DNA of 64,000 nt, from NCBI RefSeq assembly GCF_032362555.1, contig NC_083536.1, positions 7,130,001 to 7,194,000 of the forward strand, given 5' to 3'. The stretch is from Amyelois transitella. Its lineage: Eukaryota; Arthropoda; Insecta; Lepidoptera; Pyralidae. The notes beneath the pieces were generated by a model. That model did not search any database. It was not told the origin of the DNA and was given only the letters and a program-made list of their open reading frames with translations. Below are positions 28,460 through 40,207 of the stretch, piece by piece (position 1 is the first letter of the stretch; each line of letters starts with the position of its first letter). The position numbers and the translations under genes are program-made.

Positions 28460-29845
28460 TTCTATATATGGTTTTCTATCTTGGGTTGTCGTTGATGTCG
28501 GCGTCGGAATAATGCCATGACTATCTAAGTCCATAATATCAACTGTCGACTCCACACCATCCGCACTTCTCTGTTCGGACATTGTCAACGACGATATCGG
28601 AGACAATTTATTTTTCCTAAAAATTAATAACAATCAAATAATGGGATAATGACTGTGATCGTGCCAAATGAAGAGAGCGAAGAAAAGTAAACCCTGCGAC
28701 GTCTTGCAGCTGAGGAGGTACCCTGAATAATACAGTTACCTAGGAGTAAGTACCTATAGAAAAAGACAGAACAATCATCCAGTAAAAAGTACTGTTTCCG
28801 TAGGCAAAGACCAGGGCAACAACTAGTGACAGTATAACCGACGGCGGCGGAGCTGTTGTTTGTTGTTGTTTTATCTATCTATCTACCTACTGCCGCCCCG
28901 CCACATGCCGGTATCAAATGAAATATTTTTCACCTTCAGTGTTTGCGGAGAAAATCTCAGTAGGCATCTATATGTCTATCTATTAGTAAGTGTAATTAGT
29001 ACCCACCATCTAAATTGTCCCATATGGGAAGCTCTTCCAAGTTTTTTTTTTAACATGCTAACATGACGTAAAATTATACACCTATTTACACTAAACGAAA
29101 CAAATAAACTGTATTAAAAACTAACCTAAACTATCTATAATATATTTCAGAAAGTACCAAAAAAAAAAAGTATCAAAATCCACGATCCTAAATACCTACG
29201 TAATATCACCCCGGCCGACGGAAAAGTGACGCGTAAGATTCAGAGATCAACGATACAATTCATTGACCTGAGCTGACAATTATGTACAGAAATAAATTAA
29301 AACAAAATGAATGTGGGAAATTAAATACTTCGCAGAATATTTTTCAACGACGCTCGGAGCGACTGGCACAGGTCCTGCGTCCGAGAATGTGATCCGCGGA
29401 GTGAAGGCACGCTTACAAAGGACAGCGCTTTATCCCACCCGGTCGTGTAGGAATGAGACAGAGATAAAGTGTCAACACTCTACTGTCCAGTACTATTGTC
29501 GCAACAATTTTAATTCCTGTTTTCATCTATTTAGTTTGATGACGTCTAAACAAAACATCCAATCGAAATTTCATCTTCCAGAAGTTATTATTTTTTAATG
29601 ATCTTCAATTTGGTACAAAATTCAAATTTTAAATCCTTATAGTTTGAGATAAATAATCGAAATCTAGACTTGTGTTCCTGAATTTTTTTGATCGAGGATT
29701 TTTGTTCCAATCGTGTTTTCATCTTCCACAAATATAATTGAATATATTTACTTTCATATCCTAAAATATTGAAACGATGCAAGTTATATTTTATGAGAAA
29801 AAACCAAGTGAAAATGACCCAAAATCTATGATGTATCGCCTTAAT
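28460..29845. other. non-coding stretch without recognised features
   Basis: This is mixed A/T-rich sequence. Short open frames (for example 29311-29598) have no recognisable domain and look accidental. I see no terminal repeats or RNA genes. Confidence 0.45.
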
Positions 29846-30844
29846 ATTTTATGTTTATTTAAAAATTCTAGCATTTGATTACGGTAAGCTGTCTCAAATA
29901 TCTTTGAGAAGATAGAGACCAGTGTTACTGGTCTGAAATTGTTGAGACTTGTTCTGTCTCCCTTTTTAAAAATTGGTTTTACAATAGATAATTTGAGTTA
30001 ATCCGGAAAGCATCCCTCAGAAAACGATAGATTAATAAGGTAGGTCAATACTGAAACAATTTCATCTGAGCAGGTTTTTACTGTCCGTGTAGAAATCTTA
30101 TCGAAACCGACCGCAATCGTATTCTTTAATGACATTATAATTTTTTTGTATCTTCCTCATTAAAAGGTTTTAAAAATATGCTGTTACATTTACTATTCGT
30201 ACATGTATTCCGTGTCATATTATTTTTATTAGTTAGATTTGTTAGATAATCATTAAAAGCATTAGCTATGTCATTAGGATCTGTTAGTTGATTTCCGTCT
30301 AAATTAATTTTACTTATAAAATCGCGTTTACTTGCTTTTTTAGATTCCTTCTTAATTAAGGTCCATGAAGCTTTACATTTGTTACTTGACTGCGTAATGA
30401 ATTTGCTATTATAATTTTTTATAGAGCAGTCAATGCATCTTTTGAGGAATTTACTGTAATTCCTATATTTCTGTTTTTTATCATTACATCGATCCTTATA
30501 ATACCTACAACGCAGATATCTTTTTGTCTTACAGTTTTTTTTAAGCCCTTTACTAATCCATTTATTTTTTTGAGCTCTATTGGAAATCTTAACCTTTATT
30601 TTAGGAAAACAACTTGTAGAATAAGGTAAATAATTCATTAAATTTATTGTATGCCAAATAAAGAGATGGTTTAATTTTTGAGTTATAGGAATATTCACCA
30701 TTTGTGCAGTATTATGATCATGTAAGTGAAGTAGTTCTCCTACACCATTACTGACATTACTTATAATACTGTTCCTATAATACTATTCAATGCAGGATTT
30801 CCCTTTGGTAGGCTCTTTTATGTGTAGTATCAGATTAAAATTGC

Positions 30845-31375
30845 TTATCTACACTAATATTATAAAGAGGAAAACTTTGTTTCTTTGGTTGTAATGAATA
30901 GGCTCAAAAACTACTGGACCGATTTTAAAAATTCTTTCACCATTCGAAAGCTACATTATTCACGAGTAACATAGACTATATTTTATTTTGGATAAAAATA
31001 GGGTTCCGTAATATATTTGGAACTTTCGGACACAAACTGAAAAAAATCAACCAAAAAGTTACTTATTTTGCGTACGCTGCCTAAACTACAAAAGATAGAA
31101 CCATAAAATGTTTTAATTAATTGTAGATCTTATAAATATCTACAAAAAAGTCCGCGACACACTATACCTATCTATGTCGAGTGAGGCACAACAACCACAT
31201 TTTTATTTAAAAATCTTGAATTTTTTTTGCTCTACATTTAAATGCGTTTTTTTTTACTCATGCTATTAATACTTATCAAAATAAATAATTTCATCAATAA
31301 GAACAGTTTATGTAGATAATATTTGGTTTTGAATGATTAAAATTGGACGTTTGGTTTTGAAGTTGTGGTGAAATT
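30845..31375 (+). repeat. degenerate dispersed repeat in element E
   Basis: It starts ACACTAATATTATAAAGAGG and includes AAAACTACTGGACCGATTTT, a common lepidopteran dispersed-repeat head; the tail is decayed. It separates the endonuclease and linker of element E. There is no coding potential. Confidence 0.45.
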
Positions 31376-31380
31376 AAAAT

Positions 31381-31516
31381 ATTACGATTTCTGCTGCACG
31401 GCCCGTTGCGAAGTGGGCGTCACCAAGGCCAGCCGCTTTGCGGGCGGTCCTTTAGTTAGTTCTAATAGAGATATATTTAGTATCGGCTGTGCATCCGTGC
31501 GAAGCCGGGGCGGGTC
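31381..31516 (-). repeat. short GC-rich insert ending CTAGCGACCCGCCCC
   Basis: About 136 bp interrupts the endonuclease after IQMFIELA. On the minus strand it starts CTAGCGACCCGCCCCGGCTT, a start I recognise from many lepidopteran dispersed repeats. The open frame through it is accidental. Confidence 0.5.
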
Positions 31517-34500
31517 GCTAGCCAATTCTATAAACATTTGAATACTAGTATCTGACTTCAAAATATTTATGTTTATATCACCCGCTAGTATGATTTTTTT
31601 TGTACTAAATTTACAACGTAGCTTGGTGAGCAGCCTTTCCAATTTATTTAAAAAAACATACACATTTGAGTCCGGTGTCCTATATATTCCAATCACCAAC
31701 ATGTTTTGGGTTGGTATGTGTATTCCACAACATTCAAAAACACTATCAATTGTAATTTCGTCATACCTTAACTCATTAAAATCTATGCCGATCTTAATAA
31801 GAATACAGACACCACCTCGCTTTTTATTATTTTTCCTATAATAGGATGACGCCAAATCATATCCGTTAACATTTACCATACTTTCACATTTCCCCGTTAC
31901 AAAAGATTCCGTTATTACTATTACCTCGGGAATTTTTTGTATTTTTTCCAGCTCTGTTAAATGAATTTCAAGTAAATTACTCTTATTAATTAAGCCCGCC
32001 ATATTTTGATGCAAAATTCTAAAAAAAGTTACATCTACGCTTTGAGTTTCTAAAAAACGTGCTTTTCGTGTTGGTTGTTATCACATAACTAGGTTCTGTA
32101 TCAGTTTGGGTGCTTTGGTCTTTAAATTGTGGTTCAGATCTTATCAATGCATTTATTTTACCGTAACTTATTTTCCTACTCAAACCTGAGTACCTCTTTC
32201 GAGTAACCGGTTCAGGGACGAGGCATTAAATGTACCGCCGTCGCTTTGCTTTCCTCTACCTCCCACTTCAATAGTTAAAAATCTTTTCCTCGCATCAGCG
32301 ACAGCTTGCAAAACAATAGAGAAATAATGCTTGTAGTAAAAGAATGCCGATCCTGATTTTTTTGGGTCTTTTAATCCTACAATGTTTACCGTCCAAACTA
32401 GAGATGGACGATATACATCGATTTATTTAAAACACTCGATGTATAGTTACGATGCATCGTATTAAACCTATGTATTGTTAATACATGAACATCGAATATA
32501 TATCGATGTTTTTCATTCGATGCATCGACCAAGCAAATTATGAATGGGCGCCGAACTAAGTCCTTTTTAAACGTATTGATTATACTATGAGTGAAACTAA
32601 ACGTTAAAATCAGTGCTGCCAATATAACAAACGCGCCTATCATTTTTCGGTAGCGGGAGCGGTTAGGCTAGGCTGAATTGGCTATGTTTCCTTTGCCGCG
32701 GAGCCAGTATAGCAAAATTAAAAGTATTTAAACCAACAAAACAAAACAACAATATGGCCGACCGAGTCTCTGCCTGCTGTGCTGAGTAAATGTGTATTGT
32801 GTTTAGATACAATTGTTTGCTTTGTTTTAAACTAAAAATAAACTTTGATTTATCATCAGGTATGTGTATTAATAAATAGAATAATGTATTTAGTGATAAC
32901 GGGTTCGAAATTTTACTGGTAATATTACATTGTTTTGTTGTCAAAAAGTAGAAAGTAATTAATTATTTTACGTTTTATACTGCGCGTGTAGTGTGTCTAT
33001 ATAACTTATCAACATAGAAAAGAGAAGATTACGTTACGAAGCTTGCATTAATTTCACAATATAATACAGTCCGCGAGGCTTAAGCTGAGCTTTGCATTTG
33101 TGTGAGTGATCACTAAAAGTAGGTCAGATAAAAAACTTTTAACTGTTAGGTAGTGATTCCAAGTTATCGATACTATATTATCGATTATGATGCGTCATAA
33201 ACATATTTGTATTCTACTAGGCAATTAATAGGTATTATTATAAATACCCCGTAAACCGTGCTATAAAGATTATTTTATTTAACTTTTAGTTATAATGGGA
33301 CCTAAGAAAAAAAGTTCAGTTTGGCAGTTCTTTGACAAAATTGATGAAAAGAAAGCGAAATGCAAGCTATGTCAAAAGGAAATTAAGTCTGCTGGAAATA
33401 CTACGAACTTACTTGGGCATGTTCGTAATGTTCATAAGGCTGCTTATCTGGAAATTCAGCCAAAACAAAATACATTAAAAGCAGTAAATACTACTGAAGA
33501 AATATCGAATCCTCTAAATACCAAGGTAACGCCTAACGATGACATTGATGATGGTTTACTTCAATGTGAACCGATTCCTAGTACAAGTGGCAGTGGCAAT
33601 AAAAGATCCTGTGAACCGTTACCGAAAACCGTAAATGAAACTATTGATTTTGACTTAGAAGAAAACGTCGCCCCTTTAAAACGCCAAAAAACAATACAGG
33701 CCGCCTTTAAAGATATTTCTTCTTACTCAGAATCGGGACCGAAGACAAGGAAACTGAACAACTGTTTATTATTTATGATTTGCAAAGACCATCAGCCTTT
33801 CTCGATAGTTGAAAATGAAGGCTTCAGAACTCTAATGAAAACAGTTGCTCCTCAATATAAACTCCCAAGTAGAACAACTCTAAGACGCTGGCTTGACGAT
33901 AAATATGAAGTTATTTCAGGAACAATAAAAATAATGCTGTCCTCTATAGAAGATTTAGCCCTAACAACGGATATTTGGTCGGATACCTTAAATATGAAAA
34001 GTTTTCTGGGCATCACAGCGCATTTCGGAATTGACATTCAACTATACTCAATCACTTTAGGCGTGTACGAATTGGATGAAAGACATACATCAGATTATCT
34101 TTCTGAAATTCTCTTAAAGGTATGCCAAGAATGGAAAATAGACCAAGAGAATGTAACGGCTCTTGTTACTGACAACGCAGCCAATATAGTAAAGGCAATC
34201 GGATATAGCGTTCGGTAAAAGGAAACATATCCCGTGTTTTGCCCATACTTTGAATTTGGTTGCTGAAGGCACAATGATGTGTACTGAGTGGAGGAACATT
34301 GTTTCTAAAGTAAAAACAATAGTGACTTGGTTTAAACAGAGTTGCGTTGCTAGTGACGAGTTACGTAAAGCAACTACTGCGGCTATAGAGTCTCCTGCTG
34401 GGGTAAAATTAATACAAAGCGTGGATACTCGTTGGAACAGTACATATTATATGTAACAAAGATTTCTAGAACTCCGTAGTGTCATAAATGATATTCTCTT

Positions 34501-35252
34501 CCGCCACCCCAGAGCACCTGCAATGCTCAGTGCATCGGATATATCTACTGTATCTTCTGTCATTGTGGTGTTGCGACCCTTGGAAGCGGCTACAAAAGAA
34601 ATTTCGGGTGATAAATACTGCACAAGTAGTAAAATTATTCCCTTAGTTCATTGCATGCTCTCTAAAATAACTTCAGCTGTTATAGAAGATCCCGTAGCGA
34701 AGGAGGTGCAAAAACTTGCTATTAATGAAATAAATAAAAGAATGGGTTCTATAGAACATGTAAGTGCTCTTGCTATCGCAAGTATTCTAGATCCACGTTT
34801 CAAAAGAATACATTTCAATGATGCAATAGCTTGTTCGAATGCTGTTTCAAAAATTAAGGATTTAATGAAGAAGAATTTGCGAAGCAATGAAGAACCTGAG
34901 TCAGATTCTGACAAATCCGATAAAAATGAAGAGGCCTTTTCATTATGGACTGATCACCATAAGTTAGTGCATCGTAACTGGAAAATTAACAAATCTGAAG
35001 ATGTTTTGTCTGACGAACTTTCAGTTTATCTCAGAACTCCTGTTGGAAGACTGAACGAAAATCCGTTAGAAATCTGGAGGGATTATAAAATACAATTCCC
35101 GAAGCTGTATAAAATAGCTTTCAAGTATTTGACAATAGTTGGCACGTCAGTACCTTCAGAAAGACTTTTTTCACAGGCAGGGCTAGTTTTGACCGAACGA
35201 AGGAACCGATTGAAGGGGAAGAGATTGAGTAAACTTTTGTTTTTACATAGTA

Positions 35253-35531
35253 CATACATACATACATATGATCACGTCTATATCCCTTGCGGGGTAGACA
35301 GAGCCAACAGTCTTGAAAAGACTGAATGGCCACGTTCAGCTATTTGGCTTAATGATAGAACCGAGATTCAAATAGTGACAGGTTGCTAGCCCATCGCCTA
35401 AAAGAGGAATCCTAAGTTAATAAGCCTATCCCTTAGTCGCCTTTTACGACATCCATGGGAAAGAGATGGAGTGGTCCTATTCTTTTTTGTAATAGTGCCG
35501 GGAACCACACGGCATACTACTACTTTTACTA
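35253..35531 (-). mobile_element. lepidopteran SINE-like retroposon, copy 1
   Basis: It is flanked by an 11-bp target duplication TTTACATAGTA (35242-35252 and 35532-35542). On the minus strand it starts near CCGTGTGGTTCCCGGCAC and ends in ATGT repeats. The body includes a block TCTACCCCGCAAGGGATATA. Copy 2 lies at 46678-46941 in the opposite orientation. It is inserted in the hAT A transposase gene a few codons before its end. Confidence 0.9.
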
Positions 35532-35563
35532 TTTACATAGTATTGACAAAAAATATTGGGATA

Positions 35564-36884
35564 CTACTCTGTCAAGAAAGTAGCAGGAAAAGATCAATAA
35601 TACACAAACTGTTTGTTATTCATCCAAATTTATTTTATCACCTTCAAAATATGCTCCTTTAGAAACGATACACTTACGCCAACGAATAATCCAATCATCA
35701 AAACATTTTTTAAACGCTGTTTCCGGAATTGAGGTCAGTTCTCGCCGCGAATTCTCTTTTATGTCTTCTACCGATTGAAAACGGGTGCCACGAAGTGGTA
35801 ATTTGAGTTTAGGAAAAAGAAAAAAGTCGGCTGGAGCCATATCTGGTGAATATGGTGGTTGCTCGATGGTATTTGTTGAGTGTTTGGTTAAAAATTCGTT
35901 CACAATGATGGCCTTGTGCGAAGGTGCATTATCATGGTGCAAAATCCAAGAATTTTCTTTCCACAAATCTGGCCTTTTTCGTCGGATTTGCTCTCTTAAA
36001 CGCCGCATAACACTCAAATAATATTCCTTATTTACCGTTTGACCTTCCAGCAAGAATTCCGAGTGCACAACACCGCGATAGTCAAAGAAAACAGTCAACA
36101 TGACTTTGACTTTTGAACGACTTTGGCGTGGTTTTTTCGGTTTCGGTTCAGTTGGAAGGCGCCACTCCGAAGCTTGTTGACTAGTTTGCATGTCAAACTC
36201 GTAAACCCACGTCTCGTCACCAGTAACAATGCGTTTCATGAATGTTGGGTCGGAATTGACTCGTTCTAGCATGTCCTCAGCGACTCTCATGCGATTGAGT
36301 TTTTGAAAAAAATTCAGGTCTTTTGGGACTAGCCGAGCGGCAACATGTTTCATACCCAAATTATTAGTTAAAATGGTACGGATCGACTCGTGAGATACAG
36401 AAAGTTCGGTGGCTATCTCTCTCAAAGTTGAATGAGGATTTTCAGTCACTATTTCCTTCACTTTTGCGATGTTAACTTCAGTTGCAGACGTTGATGGCCT
36501 ACCAGAGCGAGGCAAATCTTCCATCACATCTCGACCGCTTTTGAACGCTTTGTACCACTCATAAGCACGAGTTTTTGATAAAGTCGATTCACCGTAAGCC
36601 TTCTGTAACATTTTCAGTGACTTTGAACACGATATTCCATTGGCAATGCAAAATTTAAGACAAACTCTTTGTGCGATGTTTTTATCCATTATGAAATTAG
36701 CAATACACACTAGATATGATATAACTAAAAATAGCACTGTATTTAATGTAAACAACAGATGCAACTCAAACTCCGCGCCAAAATGGAAAACAGTTGTGCC
36801 AATCTAACAACAACAAAAAAAACAAAAATTTGAATTTGGAACCATAAATAAATAATCCATTCCCGATACTTTTCTGACTGAATG
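35564..36884 (-). mobile_element. mariner element B (1321 bp)
   Basis: It is flanked by TA at 35562-35563 and 36885-36886, and has the same length and ends as copy A. It is inserted into the last codons of the hAT A transposase (between TGG GA and the final ATG TAA), so removing it restores the hAT stop codon. Confidence 0.93.
35616..36689 (-). CDS. mariner transposase B (357 aa, intact)
   Basis: This DD34D mariner transposase is almost identical to copy A. Compared with copy A it has Ala at 6, Lys at 23, Arg at 104, Asn at 109 and Leu at 213; all catalytic positions (D158, D253, D288) are unchanged. There are no stops or frameshifts. Two intact near-identical copies 22 kb apart in different host elements mean that the family moved recently on the time scale of this locus. 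Copy B must be younger than the hAT insertion it sits in. Confidence 0.95.
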   Translation of the reverse strand: MDKNIAQRVCLKFCIANGISCSKSLKMLQKAYGESTLSKTRAYEWYKAFKSGRDVMEDLPRSGRPSTSATEVNIAKVKEIVTENPHSTLREIATELSVSHESIRTILTNNLGMKHVAARLVPKDLNFFQKLNRMRVAEDMLERVNSDPTFMKRIVTGDETWVYEFDMQTSQQASEWRLPTEPKPKKPRQSRSKVKVMLTVFFDYRGVVHSEFLLEGQTVNKEYYLSVMRRLREQIRRKRPDLWKENSWILHHDNAPSHKAIIVNEFLTKHSTNTIEQPPYSPDMAPADFFLFPKLKLPLRGTRFQSVEDIKENSRRELTSIPETAFKKCFDDWIIRWRKCIVSKGAYFEGDKINLDE

Positions 36885-37447
36885 TATGTAAAAAAATGTT
36901 GGCTGTGTGAATTTGAATAAATATATTTCCTGCGTTTTTTATACATATTTTTGTTTTAATTAAGGTCTAACTTAACCTAAAACACGTCATTGCGAAAACA
37001 ATCGATTTTTAAGAAACATCGATGTATTTCTCAATACATCGTATTACCATCGATGTGACCGATCGATGCATTACATCAAAAAAAATATCGATGTATATTT
37101 TAAATGTCCATCTCTAGTCCAAACTGCCAATGCAGTAAGGAAAGTGCCACATCTCCATAAAATCTGAAGCAATATTCATAAGCTGGTCTTCAGATGGCTG
37201 TGGCATGTGGACATTCAATTTTTTTTTTCCAAATTGCTTCACAGGTACCATAAACAATCTCAGCAACAGTACTTACACCCAAACGAAAGCTATATGCCAA
37301 AGATCGAAATGCCAACCCAGTGGAGAGATATCTGAAACATAATAAAAAAATACAATTATAATGTAAAACTTAAATGTATTTAACATTTAAGTTTTGTACA
37401 CTTTGTACACTAATCATCAACACTAAACAATATTTCTGATTTTACAG

Positions 37448-38031
37448 AAAAGGCTTTAAGGAAAAAATGGAAGAACATTCGGGACCAATTTATGAAAGAA
37501 TTTAAGAAAATTCCAGTTTCTCGTTCTGGTGATGCTGGAACAGATCAAAACACGTCAATGTGGCCATATTTTCAAATGATGCTGTTTATAAAAGATGACA
37601 TTACCCCAGAAATAAATGAAGGCAATTTAGATGAAACTACTGATGAAAACTGCAATAATAATGATGATGATTATGAGCGGTCCTCAACTCCCCAATCCAT
37701 AGCTGGTGCATCTTCAAGTACACAATATACGAGCACCAAACGTAAATGTGCACAAGATGTAAGACAGGAATTTATGGAATTGGAGAAGAAAAAGTTGGAA
37801 TTATTACAAATTAAACTGTCACAAAGCAGCGAAAGACAAGAACAAGATTGCGAAGATCTGTTATTTTTTAAAAGTTTGTTGCCGTACATGAAAGACTTAT
37901 CTCCTATGCAAAAACTACGTGTTAGAAACAATATAACACAAGTTATTATGGATGAAATGAATAGTGGCATGACTCAGTCCTACCATGGATACAATACATA
38001 CGATTATAACACAACTAATTATGGAAATTAA
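37448..38031 (+). pseudogene. Harbinger B MADF-protein, exon 2
   Basis: After an acceptor TTTTACAG at 37447 the frame reads KALRKKWKNIRDQFMKEFKK and MWPYFQMMLFIKD, the second half of a MADF domain. An acidic middle follows, then a BESS-like helix (LLFFKSLLPYMKDLSPMQKL) and a Tyr/Asn-rich tail to the stop at 38031. Exon 1, expected on the far side of the transposase exon, is not found because the element is truncated on the left. It lies inside the intron of the transposase gene on the opposite strand, as in Harbinger A. Confidence 0.75.
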
Positions 38032-38490
38032 ACTTTGTATTATTGATAACGATAATGTAAATTACTTAAATAAAATAATAAAGAGGAACTTTGTTTGAAT
38101 TTGAATGACTGCAATATGTACCCCGATAAAAATGATAATTTACTTACTATGAAAATTATTTTTTTAAACTCACCTTATAGTTACAAATAGTCTTTCTTCG
38201 GGCTTTATACTTTTATAAAAATTTGTGTCTACTTTTGAAATATCACTCCTTATTGAATCCAGTATGTAATCAAAACATTTGACACTCATCCTGGTATATC
38301 CAAAAAATCTTGAAGGATGTTCTCTCAAATTACCATATAAAGTATGAAATTCACCATACCGTTCTCTTTCTTTATTGATTTCGTGGACACCAATTCTAAT
38401 TTTTAGCATCTCCCATTTTAGGTATGAATTTTCGGTTAAAAATAAAAGGGAACTATATTTTCTATCACCAAAATTTAAATTTGTCATCAA

Positions 38491-38884
38491 GTTGTATCAC
38501 CTAATAAATAGATCTATCGCCACGAAATATTTTCGTTCTCAGATAAACAAAAATTGTTCCCAGGTATGAATTATCAAATTAATGTTAATATATGTGTAAA
38601 ATAAGAGATGGATAACCAATAAAATTATATTGAATTACATGAATATAAATTTCGTTCTTATAATAATAGTTTTGTTACTTAAATAATAGCTCTGTGCTCA
38701 GAATGGTAGATCTGTCACCAAATAAATCGATTATCGATCCCTGACTGCGACTCCTTTTTATTTGATATTTTGTCACCAATACAGTAGTAACATTTTATTT
38801 CGTTCAGATATTAAATTAATAGTATTCGTTACCAATTTAATACATCAATTTATAATTTTAATGAAAAAATGATCAAAGGGGCGT
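38491..38884. other. A/T-rich right flank of Harbinger B
   Basis: This non-coding, A/T-rich sequence lies upstream of the transposase start. The motif T(C/T)(A/G)CCAA(A/T)(T/A) recurs loosely (38718, 38772, 38830). I could not place a convincing right terminal repeat. Confidence 0.35.
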
Positions 38885-39352
38885 AAAAGTATCTTATAAG
38901 AATAAAGCTCGGCCACACTGTAATTACTGTAACAAGTATGGTCATGTGAAAGATGCCTGTCAAAAGTTAACCAAACAGAAACTTGGCACTGATGGAGAAC
39001 CACGCGTCTCAACTATCACGTGTTTCGGGTGCGGTGCGCCTGGCGTGATCCGATCCAACTGTTCGACGTGTAAAAAGATATAACCTGTTCCGTCCGTATC
39101 AACTTCGTTTCAATCTGTTTCTGCAAATAGTGTAAATATAGATTCGCGAGTGCGACCTTTGTTAGAAATAGAAATTTATGGTGAACGTGGTAAAGTGCTT
39201 ATAGACACAGGTGCCAAACATTGTATAGGCAGTGTTAGTCTTAGAGCTCATTTAGTTAAGTATGGCCATAAGTTTGAACATGTCGACGGGTGCAAAGTAA
39301 AAAGTGTCAACTACAAAATTCACGACTTTCGGTTTTTATCATTATCGTTTTA
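38885..39352 (+). pseudogene. LTR-element gag C-terminus and protease fragment
   Basis: The frame reads two zinc knuckles, CNYCNKYGHVKDAC and CFGCGAPGVIRSNC, a TAA stop at about 39080, and then an aspartic protease start: LEIEIYGERGKVLIDTGAKH, with the active-site DTGA. It ends at 39350 with no RT following. This is the gag-protease junction of a Ty3-type element, distinct from the 412-like one (which lacks knuckles and has DSGA). Both ends are truncated; the right side abuts the LTR at 39478 after about 125 bp of A/T-rich sequence. Confidence 0.7.
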
Positions 39353-39477
39353 ATTAAAAAATGCTCTACAATGTGACATTTTTCTTTTTTCTCAAATCAT
39401 TTTATTTCAATTTATTTTCGTACGTACAAAAAGCCAACTACACATTTTTTTCAAATAGTACGTAGTGAACGCGACCA

Positions 39478-39744
39478 AGTTACGTTGGCCGCATTGACGC
39501 GGGGCGCGGAACTTCCCGCGCGCAAACACAAAACGTTATCAGTCAGTTGACACGTATGTTATAGTGCTTTGTGAGTGAAGTGACGTAATGTAGTGCATAG
39601 TGCGTGGGCAGATGCCCTGTGATGCTTCAGACTCTCGTTTTAGGCTTAAGTCGAAGGTCGTGTATTAGGATTATCAAAAATAAATTCGAAGTATTTCTCC
39701 TATTTTCACTTTTATTTTTGAAGGCCTTAAAACTCGACATAACT
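39478..39744 (+). repeat. 5' LTR of an errantivirus-like element
   Basis: It begins AGTTACGTTGG and ends GACATAACT, so the termini are inverted (AGTTA...TAACT), as in 17.6/297-type LTRs. It is followed directly by a TGGCGCAGTCG primer site and contains an AATAAA near 39687. It is about 267 bp. No partner LTR is found in the window. Confidence 0.6.
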
Positions 39745-39754
39745 GGCGCAGTCG
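39744..39754 (+). promoter_or_regulatory. primer-binding site, tRNA-Ser type
   Basis: TGGCGCAGTCG directly follows the LTR; this is the primer-site type used by 17.6/297-like errantiviruses. Confidence 0.6.
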
Positions 39755-40207
39755 CTACGGATGTAGTTGTCAAGAATAGTTAGACTTTTCAAAAATCAAA
39801 AGTTTTTCGTGTTCGCAACTTTTACACCGAGCTCCGGGAAAACCTTCAAGTGAAAGTGACTGAGTGAATCATGATGCTGTGGACCTGGTCTCTTATCCTA
39901 TCGTAAGTCCAGTTCATTAGTTTTTGTGGATTTCACATTTGTATTATTGAATTTAATTTACGGAGAACTTCAGAATTTTAATTAACTGATTTTGTTACGA
40001 AATAAGTACGTATAAAAACTTATTGTATATGTAATTGTATGCTTAAATTGACAAATATTGACATATCCTTGATATCAGAACAAATTTGTGATCTGATATT
40101 AGTTTGTGATAAACGAGAGAAACTCCACTTGTTTAAACTTAATTTTGTTATAAATTTTTTGTTATTTTAATTTTTTCCTTTAACATATTTTTATTGTTTT
40201 ACATAAA

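Larger units (their letters stand above)
29850..32190 (-). pseudogene. non-LTR element E (CR1/Jockey-like): endonuclease, linker, RT start
   Basis: Three pieces remain on the minus strand. The endonuclease at 32090-31517 shows LHQNMAGLINKSN, VIVITESFVTG, the GGVCILIKI block, and AGDINI in place of the usual AGDFN. The linker at about 30800-30135 contains WISKGLKKNCKTKRYL and DPNDIANAFNDYL. An RT N-terminus at 30134-29860 contains CFPD (stop), KLSIVKPIFKKGD and FRPVTLVSIFSKIFE. The rest of the RT is absent. The pieces are separated by short repeats at 31381-31516 and 30845-31375. Its 5' end at about 32190 abuts the Harbinger B transposase, in which it appears to be inserted. Confidence 0.7.
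33295..36891 (+). pseudogene. hAT A transposase (BED zinc finger), frameshift, stop and two insertions
   Basis: This is a transposase of the hAT superfamily, ZBED-like. The N-terminal BED finger (residues 1-45) shows CKLCQKEIKSAGNTTNLLGH. The core follows with LALTTDIWSD, the VTDNAANIVKAI block (catalytic Asp), and PCFAHTLNLVAEG. A one-base shift falls near 34198, and a TAA stop at 34454-34456 within the DTRWNSTYYM block. The C-terminal part includes ISGDKYCTSSKIIP, ILDPRFKRI and the dimerisation helix GTSVPSERLFSQAG. A SINE (35253-35531) and mariner B (35564-36884) are inserted within the last ten codons; the original stop is at 36889-36891. Confidence 0.9.
32399..37116 (+). mobile_element. 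hAT transposon A with 8-bp target duplication
   Basis: The left end is TAGAGATGGAC and the right end is GTCCATCTCTA, perfect 11-bp inverted repeats. An 8-bp target duplication GTCCAAAC lies at 32391-32398 and 37117-37124. Removing the element rejoins the Harbinger B transposase. The subterminal regions on both sides are rich in ATCGAT-like motifs (32410-32530 and 37000-37100). It carries a decayed transposase gene, a SINE and mariner B, and is 4718 bp with its passengers. Confidence 0.93.
32191..38490 (-). pseudogene. Harbinger B transposase, split by the hAT element
   Basis: This is a second, clearly diverged PIF/Harbinger transposase on the minus strand. Exon 1 (about 38456-38178) ends KPEERLFVTIR at a donor GTGAGT. 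Exon 2 starts at 37332 after TTTCAG with YLSTGLAFRSLAYSFRLGVS. It is interrupted at 37117 by the hAT element, and resumes at 32390 with LDGKHCRIKRPKKSGSAFFY and AVADARKRFLTIEVGGRG (first catalytic Asp in LDGKH). It stops at about 32190 where non-LTR element E begins, so the second Asp and the Glu are not seen. Exon positions match those of Harbinger A. Confidence 0.8.

Noticed and set aside
29311-29598. A 95-residue ORF that might be a host exon
   Set aside because: No domain, no splice context and unlike neighbours; probably chance within dispersed-repeat sequence.
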